Shown: in pieces, positions 26,909 to 36,146 of the stretch
How positions within the stretch are numbered: position 1 is the first letter of the stretch
Layout: each line of letters starts with the position of its first letter
NCBI RefSeq assembly: GCF_002086735.1
Contig: NZ_MVIJ01000001.1
Coordinates: 62,001 to 126,000, forward strand
Origin: Mycobacterium scrofulaceum
Lineage (GTDB): Bacteria > Actinomycetota > Actinomycetes > Mycobacteriales > Mycobacteriaceae
Length of the DNA: 64,000 nucleotides
Reading direction: 5' to 3'
Notes under the pieces: generated by a model
Databases searched by the model: none
What the model was told of the DNA's origin: nothing
The model's input: only the letters and a program-made list of their open reading frames with translations
Program-made: the position numbers and the translations under genes

Positions 26909-26958
26909 ACAGGAATCGGCAGGCCCGCCAGCGAGCGAGGGGACGGCGACCCGCTCGC

Positions 26959-27036
26959 TCAGTGCGTCAGGCACCACGCGACGATCACCAGCACCACGAG
27001 CGAGACCAGAATCAGCGTCACGTGTGACCGAGGCAT
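26959..27036 (-). CDS. 25-aa single-span membrane peptide
   Basis: ATG 27036 to TGA 26959. Sequence starts MPRSH and continues as one hydrophobic helix (VTLILVSLVVLVIVAWCLT) ending in His, a classic tiny single-pass membrane protein. It begins five bases after the stop of the 64-aa membrane protein gene, suggesting a two-gene unit. No function known; being so short it could be chance, but the arrangement and the clean membrane span argue for translation. Confidence 0.45.
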   Translation of the reverse strand: MPRSHVTLILVSLVVLVIVAWCLTH

Positions 27037-27041
27037 GCGCG

Positions 27042-27236
27042 TTACCCGGGCGCCTCACCGGCGTGGCGGGCGCGGCGCATCAGGGCGATGCTCTTGCCGA
27101 GCAGGCCGTCGAGGAGCCCCGCCGTGACGGCGGCCACCAACAGCACGACCGGCATCACCACCATCGCCTGGAGAACGAAAGCGAGCCCGGAAAGCCACAG
27201 CTCGTTGCCGTCCCACCAACTCAGGAACGCGGTCAC
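27042..27236 (-). CDS. 64-aa membrane protein, Rv2401A-like
   Basis: Small membrane protein from GTG 27236. An aromatic N-terminus (FLSWWDGNELWLSG) precedes one or two hydrophobic segments (LAFVLQAMVVMPVVLLVAAVTAGLLDGLL), and the tail is basic (RRARHAGEAPG). GGTGAG lies 5 nt before the start. In M. tuberculosis a small membrane protein gene (Rv2401A) sits at the same place between subI and the GH15 gene, so this is probably its counterpart. Function unknown. Confidence 0.6.
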   Translation of the reverse strand: MTAFLSWWDGNELWLSGLAFVLQAMVVMPVVLLVAAVTAGLLDGLLGKSIALMRRARHAGEAPG

Positions 27237-27289
27237 GGGCTCACCCTATTCGGCCGTGCGGCGGAAAACCAATGTGCCAAGATCGGCGC

Positions 27290-28525
27290 ATGCCCACCCA
27301 GCCCCCCACGCCAGCGGCGACGGCCTGCCTGATCGCCGGCGGCGGCCCGGCGGGAATGGTGCTGGGGCTGCTGCTGGCCCGCGCCGGTGTTGACGTCACG
27401 GTGATGGAAAAGCACGCGGACTTCCTGCGTGACTTTCGCGGCGACACCGTGCACGCGAGCACCCTGCGGCTGCTCGACGAACTGGGTCTGGGTCCGCGGT
27501 TCGCGCAGATCCCGCATCGCCTCATCGACACCGTCCACATGGAGATACAGAACGAGCCGGTCGGGCTCGACCTGACCCGCCTTCCGGGCGCGCACAAGCA
27601 CATCGCCCTGGTGCCGCAATGGGACTTCCTGGAGCTGGTGGCCACCGCCGCCGAGGCCGAGCCGGGCTTCCGGCTGATGCGCAGCACCGAGGTGACCGGC
27701 GTGCTCCGGGACGGGGCCCGCGTCGTCGGGGTGACCTACCGCGACCAGACCGGGGAGGTCAAGACCATGCGCGCCGATTTGACCGTGGCCTGCGACGGCC
27801 GCTCGTCCACGGTGCGGTCGGCGCTGGGCCTGCAACCGCACAGCTTCGGCGCGCCCATGGACGTGTGGTGGTTCCGGTTGCCCCGCCACCCCGGAGACCC
27901 CCGGGGGCTGGCCGGCGTGCTGCGGGCCGGACACGCGGTGATCTCGATCGATCGGGGCGACTACTACCAGATCGCCTACATCATTCCGAAGGGAACCGAC
28001 GCCCGGCTACGGTCCGAGGGCATCGAAGCGCTGCATCGGGCGCTGGTCGGCATGGTGCCCTGGCTCGGCGACCGCGTGCAGGAACTGACGTCGTTCGACG
28101 ATGTGAAATTGCTTGACGTGCAACTGAATCGGCTTCGCCGCTGGTATGCCGACGGCGTCTTGTTGATCGGCGACTCCGCGCACGCGATGTCGCCGGTCGG
28201 CGGGGTCGGCATCAACCTCGCGGTGGCCGACGCGGTGGCCGCCGCGCGCATCCTGGCCGGCGCCCTACGCGCGGGACGGGCGCCCACGTGGCGGCTGGCC
28301 CGGGTACAAGCGCGCCGCTGGCTTCCCACGGTGCTGCTGCAGGGCGCGCAACGGCTGATCCATGCCAACGTGATTGCCGCCGCGGTCGGCGGCACCGAGC
28401 ACCGGGCGCCGCGGGGCGTGCGGCTGGTGAGCCGTTCCATCGCGTTGCGGCGGCTGGTCGGTTACCTCGTCGCGATCGGCCCGCTCCCCGAGCGCGCCCC
28501 GCGGTTCGCCAGGCGCCCCGGGTGA
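27290..28525 (+). CDS. FAD-dependent monooxygenase (PHBH fold)
   Basis: 411-aa class A flavoprotein monooxygenase. FAD motifs: GGGPAG after ACLIA, the DG motif in TVACDGRSSTVRSALG, and the second FAD motif VLLIGDSAHAMSPVGGVGINLAVADA. These enzymes hydroxylate aromatic or polyketide-type substrates with NAD(P)H and O2; the substrate here is unknown. ATG 27290 is used because the FAD fold begins 15 residues later; ATG 27272 is in frame and equally weak in ribosome site. It stands alone between the tiny membrane genes and the GH15 gene. An upstream gap of only 53 bp from the divergent gene holds the promoter. Confidence 0.85.
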   Translation: MPTQPPTPAATACLIAGGGPAGMVLGLLLARAGVDVTVMEKHADFLRDFRGDTVHASTLRLLDELGLGPRFAQIPHRLIDTVHMEIQNEPVGLDLTRLPGAHKHIALVPQWDFLELVATAAEAEPGFRLMRSTEVTGVLRDGARVVGVTYRDQTGEVKTMRADLTVACDGRSSTVRSALGLQPHSFGAPMDVWWFRLPRHPGDPRGLAGVLRAGHAVISIDRGDYYQIAYIIPKGTDARLRSEGIEALHRALVGMVPWLGDRVQELTSFDDVKLLDVQLNRLRRWYADGVLLIGDSAHAMSPVGGVGINLAVADAVAAARILAGALRAGRAPTWRLARVQARRWLPTVLLQGAQRLIHANVIAAAVGGTEHRAPRGVRLVSRSIALRRLVGYLVAIGPLPERAPRFARRPG

Positions 28526-28554
28526 GGAAAGAGTGACGCCACGTCGGCGAAAAA

Positions 28555-30630
28555 ATGGACGGGAGCGGGTTAACAGTCGATGATGTCGGGATGGTCTTGC
28601 ACGCCGAACCGGCCGATCAGTCCGCCAATGGCGAACCCGAGGAAGCGTTGGTAACGGCTCCCGAACCGACCGTGGACTCGGCGATCGATTGGAATTCGCC
28701 GGCCCCGCTCGGCTCCAGCGGGGCGTTGCGGAACCCGTTTCCGCCGATCGCCGATTACGCCTTCCTGTCGGACTGGGAGACGACGTGCCTCATCTCCCCG
28801 GCCGGGTCCGTCGAATGGCTGTGCGTGCCGCGGCCGGACTCCCCCAGCGTGTTCGGCGCCATCCTGGACCGCAGCGCCGGCCACTTCCGGCTCGGCCCCT
28901 ATGGCGTCTCGGTGCCGTCGGCCCGCCGGTACCTGCCCGGCAGCCTGATCATGGAGACCACGTGGCAAACCCACACCGGGTGGCTGATCGTGCGCGACGC
29001 GCTGGTGATGGGGCCGTGGCACGACATCGAGCGCCGGTCGCGGACGCACCGTCGCACGCCGATGGACTGGGACGCCGAGCACATCCTGCTGCGCACGGTG
29101 CGCTGCGTCAGCGGCACGGTCGAGCTGATGATGAGCTGCGAGCCCGCCTTCGACTACCACCGCGTCGGCGCCACGTGGGAGTACTCGGCCAACGCGTACG
29201 GCGAGGCGATCGCGCGCGCGACCAAGCAGCCCGACGCCCACCCGACCCTGCGGCTCACCACCAACCTGCGGATCGGGCTGGAGGGCCGCGAAGCGCGCGC
29301 CCGCACCCGGATGAAAGAGGGCGACGACGTGTTCGTCGCCCTGAGCTGGACCAAGCACCCGGCGCCGCAGACCTACGAAGAGGCCGCCGACAAGATGTGG
29401 CAGACCACCGAATGCTGGCGGCAATGGATCAACATCGGCAACTTCCCCGACCACCCGTGGCGGGCCTACCTGCAGCGCAGCGCGCTCACGTTGAAGGGGC
29501 TGACGTACTCACCCACCGGCGCGCTGCTGGCGGCCGCCACCACCTCGCTGCCGGAAACGCCGCAGGGCGAACGCAATTGGGACTACCGCTACGCGTGGGT
29601 GCGTGATTCGACGTTCGCGTTGTGGGGCCTGTACACACTCGGGCTCGACCGCGAGGCCGACGACTTCTTCGCGTTCATCGCCGACGTCTCCGGCGCCAAC
29701 AGCAACGAACGCCACCCGCTGCAGGTGATGTACGGCGTGGGCGGCGAACGGAGCCTGGTCGAGGAAGATCTGCATCACCTGTCCGGCTACGACCACGCCC
29801 GGCCGGTGCGCATCGGCAACGGCGCCTACGACCAGGTCCAGCACGACATCTGGGGCTCGATCCTCGACTCGTTCTACCTGCACTGCAAATCCCGCGAGCA
29901 GATCCCGGAGAGCCTGTGGCCGGTGCTCAAGAAGCAGGTCGAAGAGGCGATCAAGCATTGGCGCGAGCCCGACCGGGGCATCTGGGAGGTCCGCGGCGAG
30001 CCGCAGCACTTCACCTCGTCGAAGGTGATGTGCTGGGTGGCGCTCGACCGCGGCGCGAAGCTGGCCGAGCGGCAGGGCGAGAAGAGCTACGCCCAGCAGT
30101 GGCGGGGCATCGCCGAGGAGATCAAGGACGACATCCTGCAACACGGGGTGGATTCGCGCGGCGTGTTCACCCAGCGCTATGGCAGCGACGCGCTGGACGC
30201 CTCACTGCTGCTGGTGGTGCTGACCCGCTTCCTGCCGCCGGACGACCCGCGGGTGCGCAACACCGTGCTGGCCATCGCCGACGAACTCACCTCAGAAGGC
30301 CTGGTGCTGCGCTACCGCGTGGAGGAGACCGACGACGGGCTGTCCGGCGAGGAAGGCACGTTCACCATCTGCTCGTTCTGGCTGGTTTCGGCGCTGGTGG
30401 AGATCGGCGAGGTGGGGCGCGCCAAGCGGTTGTGCGAGCGGCTGCTGTCCTACGCGAGCCCGCTGCACCTCTACGCCGAGGAGATCGAGCCGCGGACCGG
30501 CCGGCATTTGGGCAACTTCCCCCAGGCGTTCACCCACCTGGCGCTGATCAACGCGGTGGTGCACGTGATCCGCGCCGAGGAGGAGGCCGACGGCTCCGGG
30601 ATGTTCCAGCCGGCCAACGCGCCGATGTAG
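28555..30630 (+). CDS. GH15 glycoside hydrolase, probable trehalase
   Basis: 691-aa protein with an N-terminal beta-sandwich-like region (residues about 65-310, PPIADYAFLSDWETTCLISPAGSVEWLCVPR) and a C-terminal (alpha/alpha)6 GH15 domain (RNWDYRYAWVRDSTFALWGLYTLG, GAYDQVQHDIWGSILD, EEGTFTICSFWLVSAL). The last motif carries the likely catalytic Glu. The homologue at this position in M. smegmatis and M. tuberculosis (Rv2402) acts as a trehalase, so trehalose hydrolysis is the best call; other GH15 enzymes are glucoamylases. The start is uncertain: ATG 28591, giving MVLHAEPADQ, resembles the M. tuberculosis N-terminus and may be the true one. No signal peptide. Confidence 0.88.
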   Translation: MDGSGLTVDDVGMVLHAEPADQSANGEPEEALVTAPEPTVDSAIDWNSPAPLGSSGALRNPFPPIADYAFLSDWETTCLISPAGSVEWLCVPRPDSPSVFGAILDRSAGHFRLGPYGVSVPSARRYLPGSLIMETTWQTHTGWLIVRDALVMGPWHDIERRSRTHRRTPMDWDAEHILLRTVRCVSGTVELMMSCEPAFDYHRVGATWEYSANAYGEAIARATKQPDAHPTLRLTTNLRIGLEGREARARTRMKEGDDVFVALSWTKHPAPQTYEEAADKMWQTTECWRQWINIGNFPDHPWRAYLQRSALTLKGLTYSPTGALLAAATTSLPETPQGERNWDYRYAWVRDSTFALWGLYTLGLDREADDFFAFIADVSGANSNERHPLQVMYGVGGERSLVEEDLHHLSGYDHARPVRIGNGAYDQVQHDIWGSILDSFYLHCKSREQIPESLWPVLKKQVEEAIKHWREPDRGIWEVRGEPQHFTSSKVMCWVALDRGAKLAERQGEKSYAQQWRGIAEEIKDDILQHGVDSRGVFTQRYGSDALDASLLLVVLTRFLPPDDPRVRNTVLAIADELTSEGLVLRYRVEETDDGLSGEEGTFTICSFWLVSALVEIGEVGRAKRLCERLLSYASPLHLYAEEIEPRTGRHLGNFPQAFTHLALINAVVHVIRAEEEADGSGMFQPANAPM

Positions 30631-30658
30631 GCCGTCCCGACTGCGCTCGAAGCGCGTC

Positions 30659-31417
30659 CTAGCTCAGCGCCGTCACCTTGTCCCGCATGACCTGCGCAAT
30701 GTCCAGCGCGCTGCTGTTGACGTCGCCTGCTCCTTGGGACAGCGGGCCGAAGGTGTTGACGAAGTCAACCTCGACCTCGATAAGGCAGTTGTCCCGGACG
30801 CCGAGGGCCCGCCCGGACGGGATGGACTCAGAGAGTGGACTGGCGAGGTTGAATCCCATCGAAACGGTCGCCGCCAAAACCGAACTCGCGACCTGTACGT
30901 CGCTGATTTTCACCTCGAGCCCGAACGACCCGCCCGACGGGTTCAAGACCTTGCCCTCGCAGGATCGCCACTCTTGAGAGATCTTGTCGAAGAGGGCGTT
31001 GGCGTCGGCAGCCTTCTCCAGGCTGACCACGCCCTCTTTTACCCGGGTCACCGGCGCGGACTTGGCCTCGGGCCGCCACGTCTCCAGCGCGACGCCCCTG
31101 ACGTTGCTGGTGCGGTAAGCGCCGTCCTGCAGCATCACGGCGACGCCCATGCAGTCGGCGGGCCAGGCCGACGTGTCACCCCGCAGACTCTCGGGGCCGC
31201 CAAAGAGCGGTGGCGATTGCGGATCAACGGTCAGCGGCTGCTTGACGATTCGCGACAGCGCACTCCGGCCCAGCAGCACCCGCTGAATGGCCTGCCCGCC
31301 CACCGATCCCGGCGTCGATCCCGGCGCGCGCCGCGCCACACCTCCGACCGTCACCGAGCAGCCGGCGACCAACATCGCCACCCCGAGCAGGGCTACGAGT
31401 AACCAACGGCTTTTCAT
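30659..31417 (-). CDS. LppR-like sensor-domain lipoprotein, copy 3 (distal)
   Basis: 252-aa lipoprotein. Signal peptide with lipobox LVAGC near residue 20, then a PknH-sensor-like extracellular domain. Conserved cysteines appear in ADCMGV, RSCEGK and RDNCLIE, and the family pattern WRSCEGK...VLAATVSMGF...DIAQVMRDKVTALS is clear. M. tuberculosis has lppR (Rv2403c) here as a single gene. ATG 31417 puts the lipobox in place. 150 bp separate it from the next copy upstream, so it may have its own promoter. Probably a surface-exposed ligand-binding lipoprotein; ligand unknown. Confidence 0.8.
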   Translation of the reverse strand: MKSRWLLVALLGVAMLVAGCSVTVGGVARRAPGSTPGSVGGQAIQRVLLGRSALSRIVKQPLTVDPQSPPLFGGPESLRGDTSAWPADCMGVAVMLQDGAYRTSNVRGVALETWRPEAKSAPVTRVKEGVVSLEKAADANALFDKISQEWRSCEGKVLNPSGGSFGLEVKISDVQVASSVLAATVSMGFNLASPLSESIPSGRALGVRDNCLIEVEVDFVNTFGPLSQGAGDVNSSALDIAQVMRDKVTALS

Positions 31418-31567
31418 CTGTTCACGGACACTTCTCGCTTGGCTCAACTTCCTGCCCGAGATACTACGTTCGCGGGTGCGGAAACGGCGGCAAGCCGCAC
31501 CGAAAGCACAGGTCAAGCACAGGCCGACCCCAGCGAAACCCCAGCTTGCGCCCGGGGCCGGAGCCGC

Positions 31568-32347
31568 TCAGCTCAGTGCGCTGACCTTGTCCATCATCGC
31601 GTGCGCGAGGTCGACGGCGCTTCGGTGCACATCACCGGACCCCTCGTCCGACGGCCGCGTCGAATTGAAGAACGCCACCTCGACTTCCACGAGGCAGTTT
31701 CCCCGGACGCCGATCGCCCGAGCTTCGGGCCGGGGTCCGCTGGACGGCAATCCGGGCAACTGTGTGTCAATCGAAATGGTGGCCGCGACAACGGAATCCG
31801 TGACGCGCACGTCGGAAATGGTGTCCAAGAAGACGATCGCGGGGCGGTCCGTGATGATGCTGGGGCGGCCGATGATCACGGTTGTGCCGTCGCACTCGCG
31901 CCATTGCTGGGCAAAGTCCCGGAACAGCGCGGCGGCCCCGGCCGTGCTGGACAGGGCGACCACCCCCTCGGCCACGCTGATCACTTTCGCCGGCCCGTGG
32001 GTGTTCCACCACGTCTCCCGCGCCGCGTTCTTGACGTCGCCGGATTGATAGGCGGTCTTCACCATCATCGAGGTGACGCCGGCGCAGTTGGCGGGTGTGA
32101 CCGCCCCGAAGGCGGGCGGCAACACCTCGGGACCGCCGAACCGTGCCGGAAGCTCGGTTTTGCTACCGAAGGACTGTCCGAGCAGCTTCGCCAGCTCGCC
32201 GTCGTCGAGGAGCACCTTCTTGACGGCCTGCCCCGTGACCGGGCGGGGTTTGAGACCGGGCGCGGGCCGCGCGGTGCCGTCGACGGTGCAGCCGGCGGCC
32301 AGGGCCACGGCGGCCAGGCAGGCGAGGACGGTTCGGCCGGTTGACAT
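31568..32347 (-). CDS. LppR-like sensor-domain lipoprotein, copy 2 (middle)
   Basis: 259-aa lipoprotein with lipobox ALAAGC at about residue 20 and the same PknH-sensor-like domain: ANCAGVTSMM, WRECDGTTV, GVRGNCLVEVEVAF and a C-terminal SAVDLAHAMMDKVSALS nearly identical to copy 3. ATG 32347 overlaps the stop of copy 1 (TGATG). The strong C-terminal similarity of copies 2 and 3 suggests they arose by the more recent duplication. Confidence 0.8.
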   Translation of the reverse strand: MSTGRTVLACLAAVALAAGCTVDGTARPAPGLKPRPVTGQAVKKVLLDDGELAKLLGQSFGSKTELPARFGGPEVLPPAFGAVTPANCAGVTSMMVKTAYQSGDVKNAARETWWNTHGPAKVISVAEGVVALSSTAGAAALFRDFAQQWRECDGTTVIIGRPSIITDRPAIVFLDTISDVRVTDSVVAATISIDTQLPGLPSSGPRPEARAIGVRGNCLVEVEVAFFNSTRPSDEGSGDVHRSAVDLAHAMMDKVSALS

Positions 32348-33072
32348 CAACTGCTACTCGACACCTTCCGCAACATGACGTCGACGAGATCGATCGCCCT
32401 GGTTCCGGCCTGCACTCGCGGGCCGTCGGCGACTTTGGCCTCGGCGATCACGTCGCCCCGAACGCCGACGGCCCGCTCGTCCGGGGCCGGCGGAGCGTGA
32501 TGGTTGTCCCAGGCGATGACGGTCGCCGACAGGACCGGCCCGTCGATCCGGGTGTCGGTCGGCTTCGAGTACAACTCGGTGCCGGACGAGTCGTGGGTGT
32601 ACATGGTGACCGTGGTGCCCTCGCAGTGCTGCCATTGCCTGACGAACGACGCGAAGAGCCGTTGCGCGTCGGCCGTCGACGCCAGCCTGATCGCCGTCGC
32701 GGTTGCGCTGGACACCGCCACGCCGGAGTCGTAATTCCAGTAGTCCAGCGTCGCGGCGGCACGCACGTGGCCGGGTTCGTAGACGACACGCATCGCCGGT
32801 GCGACGACACCGAGGCATTCGATCGGCGCGGCGCCGCCGCTGTCGCGAATCCCGTTGGGCAGCACGTCGATACCACCCACCAGAGCGGGGGCGTGCGGCG
32901 GCAGCCGGTTTCCGACGGCCGCGCTGACCTCCGTGTCGTCCGGCAGGACTTGCTCGAGCGGCAGCACGGATCCGCCGAGCCGGCCCGCGCGCGTGGGCGT
33001 CCCGGCGACCGTCGTGACGCAGCCGGTGCCGAGCATGCCGATGCCGGCCAGGGCAACGGCGCGCGTCAGCAT
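32347..33072 (-). CDS. LppR-like sensor-domain lipoprotein, copy 1 (lepA-proximal)
   Basis: 241-aa lipoprotein, lipobox LGTGC near residue 18, with the sensor-domain pattern IECLGVVAPAMRVVY, WQHCEGTTVTMY and TRAIDLVDVMLRKVSSSS. It lacks the third cysteine conserved in the other two copies (GVRGDVIAEAKV versus GxRxNCLxEVEV), so its disulfide pattern differs. ATG 33072 is 5 bp after the lepA stop, so it is probably translated from the lepA transcript, and it overlaps copy 2. Confidence 0.8.
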   Translation of the reverse strand: MLTRAVALAGIGMLGTGCVTTVAGTPTRAGRLGGSVLPLEQVLPDDTEVSAAVGNRLPPHAPALVGGIDVLPNGIRDSGGAAPIECLGVVAPAMRVVYEPGHVRAAATLDYWNYDSGVAVSSATATAIRLASTADAQRLFASFVRQWQHCEGTTVTMYTHDSSGTELYSKPTDTRIDGPVLSATVIAWDNHHAPPAPDERAVGVRGDVIAEAKVADGPRVQAGTRAIDLVDVMLRKVSSSS

Positions 33073-33077
33073 CACGG

Positions 33078-34964
33078 CTACTTCTTGCCTGACGAATTTG
33101 ATTTGTCCCCGGCGGCGTCCGTGGACAGCGCCGCCACGAACGCCTCCTGCGGCACGTCCACCCGCCCGATTGTCTTCATCCGCTTCTTGCCTTCCTTCTG
33201 CTTTTCCAGCAGCTTGCGCTTGCGGGTGATGTCCCCGCCGTAGCACTTGGAGAGCACGTCCTTGCGGATCGCCCGGATGTTCTCGCGGGCGATGATTTTC
33301 GATCCGATGGCGGCCTGCACCGGCACCTCGAACTGCTGGCGCGGAATCAGCTCCTTGAGCTTGGTGGTCATCTTGTTGCCGTAGGCGAACGCCGAATCCT
33401 TGTGCACGATCGCGCTGAACGCGTCTACCGCCTCGCCCTGCAGCAGGATGTCGACCTTGACCAGCTGGGCCTCCTGCTCGCCCGCCTCCTCGTAGTCGAG
33501 GCTGGCGTAGCCGCGGGTGCGCGACTTCAGCGAGTCGAAGAAGTCGAAGATGATCTCACCGAGCGGCATCGTGTAGCGCAGTTCCACCCGTTCGGGTGAC
33601 AGATAGTCCATGCCGCCCAGCTCGCCGCGGCGGGACTGGCACAGCTCCATGATGGTTCCGATGTATTCGCTGGGCGCGATGATGGTGGTCTTGACAACCG
33701 GCTCGTAGACGGTGCGCACCTTGCCCTCCGGCCAGTCGGACGGGTTGGTGACGACGATCTCGGTGTCGTCCTCCTTGATCACCCGGTAGACGACGTTGGG
33801 CGACGTCGAGATCAGGTCCAGGCCGAACTCGCGCTCCAGGCGTTCGCGGGTGATCTCCATGTGCAGCAGGCCCAGGAAACCGCACCGGAACCCGAAGCCC
33901 AGCGCCACCGACGTCTCCGGCTCGTAGGTCAGGGCCGCGTCGTTGAGCTGCAGCTTGTCCAGGGCGTCGCGCAAGTCCGGGTAGTCGGAGCCGTCCACCG
34001 GATACAGACCGGAGTAGACCATCGGCTTGGGCTCGCGGTAGCCCGTCAGCGCCTCGGTGGCACCGCGCCGGGCCGTCGTGACCGTGTCACCGACCTTGGA
34101 CTGGCGGACGTCCTTCACCCCGGTGATCAGGTAGCCCACCTCGCCCACCCCCAGGCCGTCGCTGGCCTTGGGTTCCGGGGAGACGATGCCCACCTCGAGC
34201 AGCTCGTGGGTGGCGCCGGTGGACATCATCAGGATGCGTTCGCGCGGGACGATCTTGCCGTCCATCACCCGGACGTAGGTGACCACCCCGCGGTAGATGT
34301 CGTAGACGGAGTCGAAGATCATCGCGCGGGTGGGCGCGTCGGCGTCGCCCTGGGGATGCGGCACCAGCCGGACCACCTCGTCGAGCAGGTGGGCCACGCC
34401 CTCGCCGGTCTTGCCGGACACCCGCAGCACGTCGCCGGGCTCGCAGCCGATGATGTGCGCGAGCTCGCCCGCGTAGCGGTCCGGGTCGGCCGCGGGCAGG
34501 TCGATCTTGTTGAGCACCGGGATGATCGTCAGGTCGCGATCCAGGGCCAGGTACAGGTTGGCCAGGGTCTGCGCCTCGATGCCCTGCGCCGCGTCGACCA
34601 GCAGCACCGCACCCTCGCACGCCTCCAGCGCCCGCGACACCTCGTAGGTGAAGTCGACGTGGCCCGGGGTGTCGATCAGGTGCAGGACGAACTCCTCGTC
34701 GCCGACCTTCCAGGGCAGCCGGACGTTTTGCGCCTTGATGGTGATCCCGCGCTCGCGCTCGATGTCCATCCGATCGAGGTACTGGGCGCGCATCATCCGC
34801 TCATCGACGACGCCGGTGAGCTGAAGCATCCGGTCCGCCAGCGTGGACTTGCCGTGATCGATGTGGGCGATGATGCAGAAGTTCCTGATCTGCGCCGGCG
34901 CGGTGAAGGTCTTGTCGGCGAAACTGCTGATGGGAATCTCCTGGTCTGGCGGCACGTGCGGCAT
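33078..34964 (-). CDS. lepA: Elongation factor 4 LepA
   Basis: 628-aa ribosome-associated GTPase that back-translocates or remodels stalled ribosomes. G motifs: AHIDHGKST (P-loop), RGITIKAQ (switch), DTPGHVDF and NKIDLP. The LepA-specific C-terminal domain follows ([26 protein letters not shown]). ATG 34964 gives an N-terminus close to, but shorter than, the M. tuberculosis annotation. First gene of a transcript that continues into the three lipoprotein genes. Core gene; no unusual residues seen. Confidence 0.97.
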   Translation of the reverse strand: MPHVPPDQEIPISSFADKTFTAPAQIRNFCIIAHIDHGKSTLADRMLQLTGVVDERMMRAQYLDRMDIERERGITIKAQNVRLPWKVGDEEFVLHLIDTPGHVDFTYEVSRALEACEGAVLLVDAAQGIEAQTLANLYLALDRDLTIIPVLNKIDLPAADPDRYAGELAHIIGCEPGDVLRVSGKTGEGVAHLLDEVVRLVPHPQGDADAPTRAMIFDSVYDIYRGVVTYVRVMDGKIVPRERILMMSTGATHELLEVGIVSPEPKASDGLGVGEVGYLITGVKDVRQSKVGDTVTTARRGATEALTGYREPKPMVYSGLYPVDGSDYPDLRDALDKLQLNDAALTYEPETSVALGFGFRCGFLGLLHMEITRERLEREFGLDLISTSPNVVYRVIKEDDTEIVVTNPSDWPEGKVRTVYEPVVKTTIIAPSEYIGTIMELCQSRRGELGGMDYLSPERVELRYTMPLGEIIFDFFDSLKSRTRGYASLDYEEAGEQEAQLVKVDILLQGEAVDAFSAIVHKDSAFAYGNKMTTKLKELIPRQQFEVPVQAAIGSKIIARENIRAIRKDVLSKCYGGDITRKRKLLEKQKEGKKRMKTIGRVDVPQEAFVAALSTDAAGDKSNSSGKK

Positions 34965-35031
34965 GTCCAGGGTATCCAGGCGGGGCGGTCAAGACCTACT
35001 TGGACACAATCGCACCCACGTGGGGCGCGTC

Positions 35032-35037
35032 TATGCT
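35032..35037 (+). promoter_or_regulatory. -10 element giving a leaderless mRNA for the PemK-like gene
   Basis: TATGCT (TANNNT) ends 6 nt before ATG 35044. With no Shine-Dalgarno upstream of that ATG, transcription probably begins at the start codon. Confidence 0.55.
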
Positions 35038-35043
35038 GCGAAT

Positions 35044-35643
35044 ATGGCGTCGGCCCGCAAATCCCAGTGGAAGACGTTCCAGCGGTTTGCCGAGAACCTG
35101 GTCTTCGACCGGGCCCCGCGGCTGGCCCGGCACGTGCAGAACTCGCAGACCGTGCTGCGGGAACTGCAGCAGGCGGTGAAGATCACCGCGAACGTGATCG
35201 CCGCGGCCGCGCCGCAACCGCCCGCGGTCGCCGCGGGCCGCCCGGTGACCAGCGCGAGCTTCCCCACCGCGCACCGGGCGCGCAAGCTGGTCTACGCCCC
35301 GGACCTCGACGGCCGGGCCGATCCGGGCGAGATCGTCTGGACCTGGGTGGTTTACGAGGACGACCCGACCCGCGGCAAGGACCGCCCCGTGCTGGTGGTC
35401 GGTCGCGACCGCCGGGTGCTGCTGGGGTTGATGGTGTCCAGCCAGGAGCGCCACGCCGAGGACCGCGACTGGATCGGGATCGGCTCCGGGGCTTGGGATT
35501 ACGAGGGCAGGCCGAGCTGGGTGCGGCTGGACCGGGTCCTCGACGTGCCCGAAGAGAGCATTCGCCGCGAGGGCGCGATCCTGGACCGGGAGATCTTCGA
35601 CCTGGTGGCCGAGCGGTTGCGCGCGGATTACTCCTGGAGCTGA
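35044..35643 (+). CDS. PemK/MazF-fold protein, Rv2405-like
   Basis: 199-aa protein. The first 85 residues are helical and basic; the C-terminal part (residues about 90-190) has a PemK/MazF-like barrel: GEIVWTWVVYEDDPTRGKDRPVLVVGRD, LLGLMVSS, and a final helix region EESIRREGAILDREIFDLVAERL. In toxins of this fold the GDIVWV..DP..G.EQ.G.RP pattern resembles this, but no antitoxin gene is adjacent. It is a stand-alone gene at a conserved mycobacterial position next to lepA, so a housekeeping role is at least as likely as a toxin role. The start is supported by the leaderless promoter. Confidence 0.7.
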   Translation: MASARKSQWKTFQRFAENLVFDRAPRLARHVQNSQTVLRELQQAVKITANVIAAAAPQPPAVAAGRPVTSASFPTAHRARKLVYAPDLDGRADPGEIVWTWVVYEDDPTRGKDRPVLVVGRDRRVLLGLMVSSQERHAEDRDWIGIGSGAWDYEGRPSWVRLDRVLDVPEESIRREGAILDREIFDLVAERLRADYSWS

Positions 35644-35720
35644 CCCGTCGAGCGTGTGAGCACGGCGAGACGGCGGCGAGATCTGCGCGCTGAATGCACG
35701 CTCGGCGAAGCGGCGGGTCA
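35641..35720. repeat. Nested inverted repeats between convergent genes
   Basis: TGACCCG (35641-35647) pairs with CGGGTCA (35714-35720), and inside it GAGCGTG (35650-35656) pairs with CACGCTC (35697-35703); all arms are perfect. The outer arms contain the stop codons of both convergent genes. It could act as a bidirectional terminator, or be a copy of a dispersed mycobacterial intergenic palindrome; no second copy was found in this window. Confidence 0.4.
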
Positions 35721-36146
35721 GCCCTGCGTGATGTAGGACTGCAGCTGTTGTTGCTCGGCCTCGAGCTCTTCCATGCGGGTCTTCACCACGTCGCCGATGC
35801 TGACGATGCCGATCAGCTTCTTGCCGTCGAGCACCGGGACGTGGCGCACCCGGTTCTTGGTCATCAGCACGCTCAGCGAATCGACCGTGTCGGCCTTGGT
35901 GCAGGTGGCGACGGTGGTGGTCATGATCTTGGAGATCGGACGAGACAGCACGCTGGCGCCATGCGTGTGCAGTTGGCGCACCACGTCGCGTTCGGAGACG
36001 ATGCCGACGACGCCCTCGTCGCCGACCACCACCATGGCCCCGATGTTCTGTTCGGCGAGGCCGGCGAGCAGCTCTTTGACCGTCGCCTCGGGATTGATGG
36101 TCACCACCGCCGCGCCCTTGTTCCGCAAGACGTCCGCAATCCGCAT
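35718..36146 (-). CDS. Two-CBS-domain protein, Rv2406c-like
   Basis: 142-aa protein made of a tandem CBS pair. First CBS: residues 5-65 ([44 protein letters not shown]). Second: about 75-135 ([50 protein letters not shown]). It would bind an adenine nucleotide. Nearly identical to M. tuberculosis Rv2406c in length and sequence, which supports ATG 36146 over the longer in-frame reading. No partner domain; target unknown. Divergent from the RNase Z-like gene with a 197-bp gap. Confidence 0.92.
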   Translation of the reverse strand: MRIADVLRNKGAAVVTINPEATVKELLAGLAEQNIGAMVVVGDEGVVGIVSERDVVRQLHTHGASVLSRPISKIMTTTVATCTKADTVDSLSVLMTKNRVRHVPVLDGKKLIGIVSIGDVVKTRMEELEAEQQQLQSYITQG

